A stretch of DNA of 34,271 nt from Cycloclasticus sp. Lineage in GTDB: Bacteria > Pseudomonadota > Gammaproteobacteria > Methylococcales > Cycloclasticaceae. The stretch's first letter is position 1. Each line of letters starts with the position of its first letter. The position numbers and the translations under genes are program-made. The notes under the pieces were generated by a model. That model ran no database searches. It was not told where the DNA came from and worked only from the letters and a program-made list of their open reading frames with translations. Location: NCBI GenBank assembly GCA_018066825.1, contig JAGPVU010000177.1, positions 1 through 34,271 on the forward strand, read 5' to 3'. Positions 10,502 to 19,699 of the stretch are shown here, in pieces.

Positions 10502-11249
10502 TTTTATTATTGCCGGCCGTGAATTAAGGAACTTATTCCTATCACCGCTGGCGTGGACCATACTCGGCGTTACCCAATTAATCCTTGCGTATATGTTTTT
10601 AACGCAAATTGATTATTACCTGACGATTCAAGCCAAACTGGTCGGTATTCCGAACGCGCCAGGGGTTACTGACTTGGTTGTCGCCCCCTTGTTTGGTAAC
10701 GCGGCTGTTATCTTATTGCTCATCACCCCCTTACTTACCATGCGCGTTATTAGCGACGAACGGCGCAACAAGACCATCAGCCTTTTATTTTCTGCGCCGA
10801 TCAGTCTTAGCGAAATTGTATTGGGTAAGTTTTTGGCGATTTTTGCCTTTTTACTGATTATTCTACTGTCGATTGCCTTAATGCCACTCTCTTTACTCAC
10901 GGTAGGCGACTTAGATCTGGGTAAGTTTTTTGCCTGCCTACTCGCCTTGGCACTGTTGATGGCATCGTTCAATGCCTTGGGTTTGTACATGTCCGCTATA
11001 GCGACACAGCCGACAGTAGCCGCGGTGTCTAGCTTTGGCGCATTATTATTATTATGGATAATCGATTGGGCTGGCAGCAACAGCGGCAATAGCAGTGCCT
11101 TGCTTGAATACATTTCCATCATGCGCCACTTTGAAAATCTACTGCGGGGCTTAGTGAATACCACCGACGTGGTCTATTTTGTCTTGTTTACTGCTGGGTT
11201 TTTGATCTTGAGTATTCGGCGCCTAGATAACGATCGGCTACAGTCATGA
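10479..11249 (+). CDS. ABC-2 type permease, GldF/NosY-like (start 10479 or 10494)
   Basis: Multi-pass hydrophobic protein with TPLLTMRVISDERRNKTISLLFSAPISLSEIVLGKFLA, typical of ABC-2 permeases paired with GldA-like ATPases; overlaps the upstream CDS. Confidence 0.88.
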   Translation: MTQPPMNSFIIAGRELRNLFLSPLAWTILGVTQLILAYMFLTQIDYYLTIQAKLVGIPNAPGVTDLVVAPLFGNAAVILLLITPLLTMRVISDERRNKTISLLFSAPISLSEIVLGKFLAIFAFLLIILLSIALMPLSLLTVGDLDLGKFFACLLALALLMASFNALGLYMSAIATQPTVAAVSSFGALLLLWIIDWAGSNSGNSSALLEYISIMRHFENLLRGLVNTTDVVYFVLFTAGFLILSIRRLDNDRLQS

Positions 11250-12607
11250 AGATTTCACGCAAAATACACCAATTTATCCGCCTGCAAAACATCGCCTTTA
11301 CGCTTTTATTTGTCGGCGTTTTTGCCCTATTAGCCTGGCTCAGTTCACAATATAGCGCGCAATCCGATTGGACAGCCAATAGCAGAAACTCCTTATCCGA
11401 GCCCAGCGTGCAATTATTGCAACAGCTCGATCAGAACGTCGATATAACCGTATACGCCACAGAGAATGAGCTGCTACGCCAACAAATTTCGCAGCTGCTG
11501 GAAAAATATACCCGGCATAAACCCGATATATCACTGAGTTTTGTTAATCCTGATATGCGTCCAGACCAGGCGCGAGAAGAAGGCATCACCAACGATGGCG
11601 AACTGGTGATCCGTTATAACGGGCGCCGCGAGTCGATCAGCCGCTTGAACGAACAAGCTCTGACTAACGCCTTACAACGGCTGTCTCAAAGTGATCAACG
11701 CTGGGTGGCATTTTTAGCCGGACACGGGGAGCGCAAGCCTGATGGTAATGCTAATTTCGACTTTGCCATCTTTAGCAAGGAGTTAAAAAATAAGGGCATT
11801 AATAGTCAGAGCCTAAACTTGATTAATACCCCGCGCATCCCAAAAAACACCTCGTTGCTGGTGATTGCCGACCCAAAATCGGCACTACTCGCTGGTGAAA
11901 TTCAATTGATCCACGACTACATCAACCAAGGTCGCCCCTTATTACTGCTAACCGAGCCGGGACAAGCTAGTTATATTCAGGCTATTACCAAACTACTAGG
12001 CATCTCTTTACTGCCGGGCACAGTTGTTGACGCGACCACACAATTATTCGGCATTGATGACCCCACGTTTGCCTTGGTCACTCAATACCCCGATCACTTG
12101 GCGACGCGTCATTTGCAAACCATGAGCTTATTTCCCGGCGCCAATGGACTGGCGATCAACAATGACTCCAACTATACGGCAACGTCCCTATTATCTACCT
12201 TAGACAGATCATGGACTGAAACCGGCAGCATTGAAGGTAACATTCAATTTGATAGCGACAGTGATGAGCAACAAGGCCCAATTGCGATAGCTTATGCCCT
12301 TAGTAATAAGCAGCCGATGGGCAGTATTGACGATGCGTCTCAACGCATTGCGGTGATCGGTGATGCCGACTTTTTATCCAATGCCTTTTTGGGTAATGGC
12401 GCCAACTTGGATTTAGGCTTAAGCCTAATACAATGGTTAAACCACGACGACAGTTTAATCGACATTCCGGCTAAAACCGCCAACGATATTGCGTTAGAAA
12501 TTAACCAAACTTGGTCGATCATTTTTGGGCTTGGATTTTTGTTTCTTTTACCGCTCGTATTTATTGTGACGGGCATTGTTATTTGGCTTAAACGGAAAAA
12601 ACGTTAA
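11246..12607 (+). CDS. GldG-like ABC-type auxiliary protein (N-terminal TM, periplasmic domain, C-terminal TM)
   Basis: NSLSEPSVQLLQQLDQNVDITVYA, VAFLAGHGERKP, LLLLTEPGQASYIQAITKLLGI, IAVIGDADFLSNAFLGNGANLDLGLSLIQWL; 4-nt ATGA overlap with the permease. Confidence 0.87.
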   Translation: MKISRKIHQFIRLQNIAFTLLFVGVFALLAWLSSQYSAQSDWTANSRNSLSEPSVQLLQQLDQNVDITVYATENELLRQQISQLLEKYTRHKPDISLSFVNPDMRPDQAREEGITNDGELVIRYNGRRESISRLNEQALTNALQRLSQSDQRWVAFLAGHGERKPDGNANFDFAIFSKELKNKGINSQSLNLINTPRIPKNTSLLVIADPKSALLAGEIQLIHDYINQGRPLLLLTEPGQASYIQAITKLLGISLLPGTVVDATTQLFGIDDPTFALVTQYPDHLATRHLQTMSLFPGANGLAINNDSNYTATSLLSTLDRSWTETGSIEGNIQFDSDSDEQQGPIAIAYALSNKQPMGSIDDASQRIAVIGDADFLSNAFLGNGANLDLGLSLIQWLNHDDSLIDIPAKTANDIALEINQTWSIIFGLGFLFLLPLVFIVTGIVIWLKRKKR

Positions 12608-12611
12608 TCCG

Positions 12612-13472
12612 ATGAAAAGCCGCCTGGTCATCAACCTGCTGTTATTGCTGCTAGCCATTGGGCTTGGCATGGTCGTTTGGCTAAAACCCGGGCTGCAACC
12701 GAGTCAGCGCTTTCAACTCACCACGCTGGACCCTCAATCAATTCAGTTAATACGCATCGATCGCCAGTCCGGCGGTCGCATCGAGTTAACGCGCCAAAAT
12801 GGTCAATGGTGGCTAACTCAGCCAATCAAAGCTCCCGCCTTAAACGGCAAGGTGGAACGGTTATTAAAAATTTCTCAAATTAGCCCCCCCGTTAGCTACC
12901 CGCTTGATGCAAATGCATTAAGCCGTTTTGGTCTATTAAACCCTGTGGTACGCCTTAGCTTTAATGACACCCACTTAGCCATTGGTTCGACAGAAAGCAT
13001 GAACGCACGGCGTTATATCAGCGACGATACGCAACTCTACTTAGTCGATGACACCTTCTTGCACCATTTAACAGCGCCAATAGATGACTACCTTGATACA
13101 CGGCTATTGGCAGATGGGGTACAAATTACGCAACTGAACACACCCAAACTTCAGCTACAACAAACTAAAAGCGGCCATTGGCAAAACCTATTACAGCCTA
13201 ACGACGAACTGTCAGCTGATGCAGTACAAATGCTGTTTGATGAATGGCGCTTTGCCCGCGCAATTCATGTCAGCCATCGACCAAGCAGCGCGACAATAGG
13301 CGACGCTGTTTTAATCACCCTCAGTAGCGGTGAAAAAAAACGCTTTAGCGTCATACGACAGCAGAACGAGGTTATTCTAGTGGCCAACGATACATCACTG
13401 ACCTACACCTTTAGTCTCGATAAATACCAGAAAATGAGTCAATTATCCAAGCCCACTACACCTGATGCCTGA
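12612..13472 (+). CDS. DUF4340 domain-containing protein
   Basis: Signal/TM anchor, then RIDRQSGGRIELTRQNGQWWLTQPIKAPALNGKVERLL...RFGLLNPVVRLSF, the characteristic DUF4340 pattern. ATG at 12612 preferred over ORF-track 12576. Confidence 0.8.
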   Translation: MKSRLVINLLLLLLAIGLGMVVWLKPGLQPSQRFQLTTLDPQSIQLIRIDRQSGGRIELTRQNGQWWLTQPIKAPALNGKVERLLKISQISPPVSYPLDANALSRFGLLNPVVRLSFNDTHLAIGSTESMNARRYISDDTQLYLVDDTFLHHLTAPIDDYLDTRLLADGVQITQLNTPKLQLQQTKSGHWQNLLQPNDELSADAVQMLFDEWRFARAIHVSHRPSSATIGDAVLITLSSGEKKRFSVIRQQNEVILVANDTSLTYTFSLDKYQKMSQLSKPTTPDA

Positions 13473-14280
13473 ACTACCCGAAGTTGAAACCACCAAACGC
13501 GGCATTGCCCCCCATATAGAAGGTAAACGTGTATCGCGGGTACACGTTCGACAAGGCAAACTGCGTTGGCCGGTTAGCCCCGAAATCGAACAGCAATTAC
13601 CGGGGCTGATCATTCATCGGGTCAAACGCAGGGCAAAATATCTATTGCTTGAAACAGACCAAGGTACGCTGATTATTCATCTAGGTATGTCGGGCAGTTT
13701 ACGCATCGTTGATGCGGCAGTAGAACCGGAAAAGCACGAACATATCGATATCGTCTTAGATGGTAATAGCTGCCTACGTTACAAAGATCCCCGCCGTTTT
13801 GGTTGTTTTTTATGGTCAGCTGGAGCGATTGAAGAACATAAGTTGATACAGCACTTAGGTCCAGAACCCTTATCTGACGTATTTACTATTGATGACTTTT
13901 ACCCCAAGGCACGCAATAAAAAAACACCCATCAAAAGTTTTATCATGGATGGCAAAGTCGTTGTTGGTGTGGGTAATATTTACGCCAGTGAGGCGCTTTT
14001 TCGCTCAGGCATTCACCCTAATCGCCCCGCTACTCATATCTCTAAAGCACGCATGACGCAGTTAGTCAGCGATATAAAAACCATCCTGAGCCAAGCGATT
14101 GAACAAGGTGGTACAACACTCAAAGACTTTGTGAATAGCGACGGCAAGCCCGGTTATTTTCAACAAACACTCAATGTCTACGGTCGAGCGAAAAAACCCT
14201 GCAGCACTTGCGATACGCCTATCAAGCAAGTCACTATCGGCCAACGCTCCACCTTTTACTGCCCACATTGCCAACATTAA
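13465..14280 (+). CDS. mutM: Formamidopyrimidine-DNA glycosylase (Fpg)
   Basis: MPELPEVETTKRGI N-terminus, YKDPRRFG, C-terminal zinc finger CSTCDTPIKQVTIGQRSTFYCPHCQ. Confidence 0.98.
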   Translation: MPELPEVETTKRGIAPHIEGKRVSRVHVRQGKLRWPVSPEIEQQLPGLIIHRVKRRAKYLLLETDQGTLIIHLGMSGSLRIVDAAVEPEKHEHIDIVLDGNSCLRYKDPRRFGCFLWSAGAIEEHKLIQHLGPEPLSDVFTIDDFYPKARNKKTPIKSFIMDGKVVVGVGNIYASEALFRSGIHPNRPATHISKARMTQLVSDIKTILSQAIEQGGTTLKDFVNSDGKPGYFQQTLNVYGRAKKPCSTCDTPIKQVTIGQRSTFYCPHCQH

Positions 14281-14353
14281 ACCGTACATTTTTACCCAAA
14301 AATAAATAAACGGATTAGAAATTCATGGTTTTTTACTATAAAGTAAGTCGCTC

Positions 14354-14359
14354 AGGAGG
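14354..14359 (+). promoter_or_regulatory. Strong Shine-Dalgarno AGGAGG upstream of the TTG start of the first DUF1538 gene
   Basis: aggagg at 14354-14359, six nt before ttg at 14366. Confidence 0.75.
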
Positions 14360-14365
14360 CGCTGT

Positions 14366-15100
14366 TTGTTTAAGGTAAAAAATAAGTTTTTCAGGCAGTT
14401 AATCGGCAGCGTAAAGGACTTGCTTCCTATTTTTGCTGTTATTTTTGTTTTTCAGATTTTTATCTTGCAACAGCCTATCCCAGATCTTGGCGATATTGCC
14501 ATTGGCACTGTGTTTGTTGTACTCGGACTCACGCTGTTTATTCAAGGACTTGAAAAAAGCCTGTTCCCGATTGGCGACAATATGGCCTATGCTTTCGCCA
14601 AAAAAGGCAGCCTTTTTTGGTTAATGGCGTTCGCTTTTTCTTTGGGCTTTGGTACTACCGTTGCAGAGCCTGCATTAATAGCCGTAGCAAACGAAGCCGC
14701 TCGTATCGCTGCCGAAGGTGGCATGATTGACTTATCTGATGCCGCAAAAACAAGCTATGCCCTAGGCTTACGTTATACCGTTGCCGTGTCGGTTGGCTTC
14801 GCCATTTTACTCGGTGTATTGAGAATTATCCGCGGCTGGCCCTTACACTATCTTATTATTCCTGGGTATATCGGTGTTGTCGTGATGACCTTTTTTGCCC
14901 CCGATACCATCGTCGGCATTGCCTATGATTCCGGCGGTGTCACCACCGGCACCGTGACCGTCCCACTGGTTACCGCCTTAGGTGTCGGTCTTGCTTCTGC
15001 CATTCAAGGTCGTAACCCGATGACCGATGGTTTTGGCTTAATTGCCTTTGCCTCGTTAACCCCTATGATGTTTGTGATGCTGTATGGGATTTTAATATGA
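14366..15100 (+). CDS. DUF1538 family membrane protein, UmpA-like; TTG start
   Basis: Hydrophobic; [73 protein letters not shown], shared with the adjacent paralogue. Confidence 0.87.
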   Translation: MFKVKNKFFRQLIGSVKDLLPIFAVIFVFQIFILQQPIPDLGDIAIGTVFVVLGLTLFIQGLEKSLFPIGDNMAYAFAKKGSLFWLMAFAFSLGFGTTVAEPALIAVANEAARIAAEGGMIDLSDAAKTSYALGLRYTVAVSVGFAILLGVLRIIRGWPLHYLIIPGYIGVVVMTFFAPDTIVGIAYDSGGVTTGTVTVPLVTALGVGLASAIQGRNPMTDGFGLIAFASLTPMMFVMLYGILI

Positions 15101-15891
15101 GCAGCTGGCTAAATGAAATCAGCAGCGTATTGCTGTCTACGCTAAGAGATATTGCACCGATTTTATCGATCATTATATTTTTCCAATTAGCTATCATCCG
15201 TCGTCCTTTTAGTCATCTCAAAAATTTAATTATTGGCATGGTTTATGTCATTATCGGCATCACCTTTTTTCTTGTTGGCTTAGACAAAGCTCTGTTTCCA
15301 TTAGGCGCCATGATGGCAGAGCAGCTCACCAGCGATAGCTTTATTCAACCGAGCACCGATCAGTCCGTCTCTATCGCATGGCGCGATTATATTTGGGTGT
15401 ATGTGTTTGGCGCTTGTATTGGCTTTGCTACTACCTTAGCCGAACCCTCACTGATTGCCGTTGCCATTAAGGCCCAACAAATTTCAGCCGGTGCCATTAG
15501 AGCATGGTATTTACGCCTCGCCGTTTCGGCTGGCGTGTCTTTTGGCATCGCATTAGGTACCTACCGTATCGTTAGCGGTACAGAGTTACACCTGTACATT
15601 ATTGCCGGCTATATCGTCGTTATTATACAAACCATGTTTGCGCCTAAACTAATTATTGGCTTGGCGTATGACTCTGGCGGCGTGACAACGTCGACCGTTA
15701 CCGTGCCCTTAGTTACCGCGCTAGGTATTGGTTTGGCGTCCTCCATTCCCGGTAGAAACCCCTTATTGGATGGCTTTGGCCTGATTGCCTTCGCCAGCCT
15801 TTTCCCTATAATAGCCGTGCTCGCATACGCCCAGTTAACTGAATGGCTAGCGCATCGAACGCAGCATAACCCGCCTGATAAAGGAGATTAA
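15097..15891 (+). CDS. DUF1538 family membrane protein, UmpB-like
   Basis: Paralogue of the preceding gene: [77 protein letters not shown] overlap with the upstream gene. Confidence 0.87.
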   Translation: MSSWLNEISSVLLSTLRDIAPILSIIIFFQLAIIRRPFSHLKNLIIGMVYVIIGITFFLVGLDKALFPLGAMMAEQLTSDSFIQPSTDQSVSIAWRDYIWVYVFGACIGFATTLAEPSLIAVAIKAQQISAGAIRAWYLRLAVSAGVSFGIALGTYRIVSGTELHLYIIAGYIVVIIQTMFAPKLIIGLAYDSGGVTTSTVTVPLVTALGIGLASSIPGRNPLLDGFGLIAFASLFPIIAVLAYAQLTEWLAHRTQHNPPDKGD

Positions 15892-15893
15892 CG

Positions 15894-16244
15894 ATGCACT
15901 TTAAATTGATTTTAGTATTTGTTGACGACAACAAAACGGACCTCGTCCTAAAAGCCGCTCGAGAGGTCGGCGCCACCGGCGTGACCATTATTAATAACGC
16001 GAGAGGGGAAGGCTTAAAGCAGAAAAAAACCTTTTTAGGCCTAAATTTAGAAACCCAACGTGATGTTGTTTTGTTTTTAGTAGAGGAACATTTAAGCCGG
16101 AAAATCATTGAAGAAATTTCCCGAGCGGGACGATTTGATGAAGAACCAGGCAGTGGTATTGCCTTAAAAATTGACGTTGAAGACGCCATCGGCGTGCTTC
16201 ATCAAGCACAAGAAATAACACAGACTATTGAGGAAGAACTATGA
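15894..16244 (+). CDS. P-II-like (GlnB-fold) regulatory protein
   Basis: HFKLILVFVDDNKTDLVLKAAREVGATGVTIINNARGEG...VVLFLVEEHLSRKIIEEISRAGRFDEEPGSGIALKIDVEDAIGV fits the PII beta-alpha-beta repeat; the T-loop is atypical. Confidence 0.8.
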   Translation: MHFKLILVFVDDNKTDLVLKAAREVGATGVTIINNARGEGLKQKKTFLGLNLETQRDVVLFLVEEHLSRKIIEEISRAGRFDEEPGSGIALKIDVEDAIGVLHQAQEITQTIEEEL

Positions 16245-16654
16245 GTGAGAAAAAAACCATTCGCGTTCGCGACGTAATGAAAACCGACGTACATATGATC
16301 GATGGGAAATGCACCGTAACCGAAGCCATTCGGGTGATGAAACAGCACCAAACCTCGGTTCTTTTTGTTAATAAGTTTCATGATGACGATGAATACGGCG
16401 TTATCAATGCCGGTATTATTGCACGATTGGTGTTAGCTAAAGACAGGGCCGCTGACCGCGTTAATGTCTACGAGATTAACGAAAAACCACTCATCTCTGT
16501 GTCCCCCGATATGGATATTCGCTATTGTTCACGCTTATTTGCACGATATAACCTAATGCGAGCACCGGTAATTGAGAACGGTAAAATTATTGGCGTGATC
16601 AGCCCTATTCAGTTGGTGCTGGACGGCTTGTGTGAACTGTCGGGGATTTGTTAA
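16241..16654 (+). CDS. Two-CBS-domain protein
   Basis: VRDVMKTDVHMIDGKCTVTEAIRVMKQHQTSVLFV...YEINEKPLISVSPDMDIRYCSRLFARYNLMRAPVIENGKIIGVISPIQLV; ATGA overlap with the PII-like gene. Confidence 0.88.
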   Translation: MSEKKTIRVRDVMKTDVHMIDGKCTVTEAIRVMKQHQTSVLFVNKFHDDDEYGVINAGIIARLVLAKDRAADRVNVYEINEKPLISVSPDMDIRYCSRLFARYNLMRAPVIENGKIIGVISPIQLVLDGLCELSGIC

Positions 16655-16765
16655 ACCACTTGAAAAAATAACAGTTGATGGTTAGTTCACGCAATTAGCA
16701 ATCACATTAAAGTATGATTTTTTACTCAACGAATAACTGTTCATATTTATTCTAATACTCAAGTA

Positions 16766-18289
16766 ATGAAAACAAACCGACTGTTGGCCCGTGCAAAATC
16801 CCTTAAAAATAAGGGTGACTTCGAACAGGCCCGAGAACTTTATAATAAGATTTTAGATCAATCACCTCAAAACCCATTGGCTAAGAAGGGGCTGTTAGCC
16901 ATAGACGATCGATCTGACGCCACGCCACATGTTTCTCGTGAGCTGGAGTTACAGCTTAAATCTGCTACAACTTTGGTTTCGAATGGTCAGCTCTACGCCG
17001 CAGTCAATTCGCTCAATAAGCTAGCCTCTAAATACCCTGATTCAGCCACCCTCTTTTATACCCGCGGCCGTTGTTTTCAACTGACTTCAAAACTTGATGC
17101 TGCTATTAGCGACTATAATCGCGCTATAACATTAGATCAAAACTATGCCGACGCGCACGCTGATTTAGGCGTTACTTTAAATGTGCTTGGGCAATCAGAA
17201 GCCGCGATAGAAAGCTTGCAACGGGCACTTAGCATAGAAGCAAACCATGTGACTGCGCTTTGCGGCCTATACCCTTTAAAACAACAACCCGATAGTATCC
17301 CTATCGCACAAATACACAAACTCTATGAAAGTTCAAAACTGACAAACCGGGAGCGAATTTTAGTTTGTTACACCTTAGCGCGCGCCCACAATAAGTTGGG
17401 GGAAGAAAACGTCGCATTTGATTATTTATTAGAAGCTAATAAACTCAGCAAAGCTGAAGTTGGCTACAAATTTTATAAGTCAGAAAATACGTTTTCATCC
17501 ATTAAAAAACTATTTAGCGTTAAACATCCTATCCTTGACGTAGACGATTTTGACTCCTTATCAAAAATCAGGCCTATTTTTATTGTGGGCATGCCACGCT
17601 CTGGAACCTCTCTTACCGAACAAATTCTCGATAGTCATTCTAAGGTTCGTGGAGCAGGTGAGTTAGATTTCTTGAATCAACTGGCCCACATTATTATGCA
17701 AGAACAGCAGGCCAACTTAAAACGCCAATACCCAAAACCCTTGTCAAAAAGTAGCCTTCGCGCCATTCGTACTAGGTACCAGGGCTCATTACAGGCACTG
17801 AATTATCCCGAAAACATCATTATTGATAAAATGCCGCTAAATTTTAGGTGGGTCGGTCTCATATTATCGGCTTTTCCAGAAGCAAAAATTATTCATCTAA
17901 AAAGAGACCCTGTCGCTACGTGCTGGTCAAATTTTAACAACTATTTTCCTGTGCATGGACTTGGCTTTACTAATAATTTAAATGACTTGGCCAAGTTTTA
18001 TCATCTGTATGCTGATTTAATGACGTTCTGGCACCAACGCTTTCCAAATAAAATTTATGACTTGTGTTATGAGGATTTAACCGAAAACCAAGCACAAGAA
18101 ACAAAAAAATTACTCGCTTATTGTGAACTAGAATGGGAGGACGCCTGTTTAAACTTCCACGAAAATACACGTCGAGTCGTGACTGCAAGCTCTAATCAAG
18201 TCGGACAAAAGATGTACCAAGGCAGCTCTAAGTCGTGGAAAGAATACGAGCAACAATTACAGCCTTTGGTAAAAGCGTTAAATTATTAA
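16766..18289 (+). CDS. TPR-repeat sulfotransferase
   Basis: N-terminal TPR repeats (DFEQARELYNKILDQSPQNPLAKKGLLA, LDAAISDYNRAITLDQNYADAHADLGVTL); PAPS-binding FIVGMPRSGTSLTEQILDSHSKVRGAGEL; IIHLKRDPVATCWSNF. Confidence 0.9.
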   Translation: MKTNRLLARAKSLKNKGDFEQARELYNKILDQSPQNPLAKKGLLAIDDRSDATPHVSRELELQLKSATTLVSNGQLYAAVNSLNKLASKYPDSATLFYTRGRCFQLTSKLDAAISDYNRAITLDQNYADAHADLGVTLNVLGQSEAAIESLQRALSIEANHVTALCGLYPLKQQPDSIPIAQIHKLYESSKLTNRERILVCYTLARAHNKLGEENVAFDYLLEANKLSKAEVGYKFYKSENTFSSIKKLFSVKHPILDVDDFDSLSKIRPIFIVGMPRSGTSLTEQILDSHSKVRGAGELDFLNQLAHIIMQEQQANLKRQYPKPLSKSSLRAIRTRYQGSLQALNYPENIIIDKMPLNFRWVGLILSAFPEAKIIHLKRDPVATCWSNFNNYFPVHGLGFTNNLNDLAKFYHLYADLMTFWHQRFPNKIYDLCYEDLTENQAQETKKLLAYCELEWEDACLNFHENTRRVVTASSNQVGQKMYQGSSKSWKEYEQQLQPLVKALNY

Positions 18290-18323
18290 TGATGCTATCA
18301 CTCTCTTTACACTGCAGACGAAA

Positions 18324-18800
18324 TTAATACGCCCTAGCATACTGACGAGAGTGGCTTTTTAGTAAGGGATCAATGAGTAAAAGCGCTTTCACATCATCGG
18401 GAATAGCCACCGAATGATGCGCCTTTGGGTCAAAGAAGACATTGACACTGTGTGCCGTTGCCACACAGTCATCAGCGACAAACACACCGTAGCCGGTTGT
18501 GATCGATTTATTACCTACAGCAATAACTCGTGTGCCCACATCGACCGTACCGGGGTAATACGCCTCTTTTATATAATCAATCGTTACATTGGCCAAAACA
18601 AAGTCGATAGCGGGGTGCTTTTTTGCATCTAACAAACCCCCAATAAACATTGTACGGCCTGCTTCAATATAGGCAGCGTAAGCGACATTATTGATATGTC
18701 CCAATGGGTCTTGATCAGAAAAACGGGTGCTGACTGGTGTCCAAAAATGGAAACTTTCCTTTGATGTTAAATCAACACTTACTTTGCTATCGTTTGTCAT
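18324..18800 (-). CDS. Acyl-CoA thioesterase (4HBT/hotdog fold)
   Basis: TRFSDQDPLGHINNVAYAAYIEAGRTMFI (hotdog D-x-x-GHxNN motif) and DFVLANVTIDYIKEAYYPGTVDVGTRV. Confidence 0.88.
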   Translation of the reverse strand: MTNDSKVSVDLTSKESFHFWTPVSTRFSDQDPLGHINNVAYAAYIEAGRTMFIGGLLDAKKHPAIDFVLANVTIDYIKEAYYPGTVDVGTRVIAVGNKSITTGYGVFVADDCVATAHSVNVFFDPKAHHSVAIPDDVKALLLIDPLLKSHSRQYARAY

Positions 18801-18848
18801 GAGTTAAAACCAATCGTGTTATACAAAGTGACGGCGGCTTATCATCGC

Positions 18849-19577
18849 CTAGTCAAGCTCGGGCATTTCAACGTTGTGGTACACCTGCTGCACATCGTCT
18901 AACTCGTCCAGCATGGCCAAAAACTTGTCGAATAAGGCTACATCGTCACCGTTGATGGTGGTGGTGTTTTGAGCAATAAATTGTATTTCATCAACGTCAA
19001 AATCAATCTCACCAAAACTGTCGAGCAAGGCCTGTTTCGCCTTAAAGTAATCGGTGTTGGGAGCAAACACAGAGAGTTTTCCGTCGTCACCTTCAATATC
19101 GCTGACGTCTACCTCGGCGTCCATTAGGGCTTCTAGTACCGCGTCTTCATCGTCATGGCTAAAAACAAAAATAGCCGAATGATCAAACATATGACTAACG
19201 CTACCTTGGGTGCCGATTTTACAATCGGTTTTGGTGAACGCCATACGTACATCGCCAAACGTGCGGTTGGGGTTATCGGTTAAACAATCAATAATTGCCA
19301 TGCACCCGCCCGGGCCATACCCTTCATAACGTGCGGGGGAAAAGTCCTCGCCAGCGCCACCTTTAGCTTTTTCAATCGCCTTATCTATCACGTGAGCCGG
19401 CACTTGATCTTTTTTAGCGCGATCTATCAAACTTCGTAACGCTAAGTTGCCCGTGGGGTCAAAGCCTCCAGACTTAGCCACGACATAAATTTCGCGCCCA
19501 TAACGGCTATACACCTTGGCTTTCATATCCGATGTTTTAGCCATGGATAATTTGCGGTTTTGGTAAGCTCTGCCCAT
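18849..19577 (-). CDS. YebC/PmpR family protein (YeeN-like subtype)
   Basis: [38 protein letters not shown]...[31 protein letters not shown]...[23 protein letters not shown]. Confidence 0.93.
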   Translation of the reverse strand: MGRAYQNRKLSMAKTSDMKAKVYSRYGREIYVVAKSGGFDPTGNLALRSLIDRAKKDQVPAHVIDKAIEKAKGGAGEDFSPARYEGYGPGGCMAIIDCLTDNPNRTFGDVRMAFTKTDCKIGTQGSVSHMFDHSAIFVFSHDDEDAVLEALMDAEVDVSDIEGDDGKLSVFAPNTDYFKAKQALLDSFGEIDFDVDEIQFIAQNTTTINGDDVALFDKFLAMLDELDDVQQVYHNVEMPELD

Positions 19578-19699
19578 GTAACTTGTGCTCCGTAGTAATA
19601 GAAAAGTTATTTTACGCGCTAGGGCGTATTAGTGAAACCAGATTAGCCGGTCCTTTTTGCTCGCAAACAATGATCGGGGGTACGCTTCTCTTAACGCCC

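Noticed and set aside
11041-11056. Short ATT trinucleotide run in the permease gene
   Set aside because: Too short and within a coding stretch of Leu codons; no reason to call it a repeat or phase-variable tract.
10628-11164. 178-aa minus-strand ORF
   Set aside because: Antisense shadow of the ABC-2 permease; composition is low-complexity and no motif is recognisable.
15806-16189. 127-aa minus-strand ORF across the UmpB/PII junction
   Set aside because: Antisense to two well-supported coupled CDSs; no recognisable domain.
18325-19631. 14-nt exact inverted pair: taatacgccctagc (18325-18338) and gctagggcgtatta (19618-19631), bracketing the thioesterase and YebC genes
   Set aside because: A rough estimate gives about one or two 14-mer matches of this kind by chance in 34 kb; it does not extend, and one arm is within a coding sequence end. 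No evidence of a mobile element.
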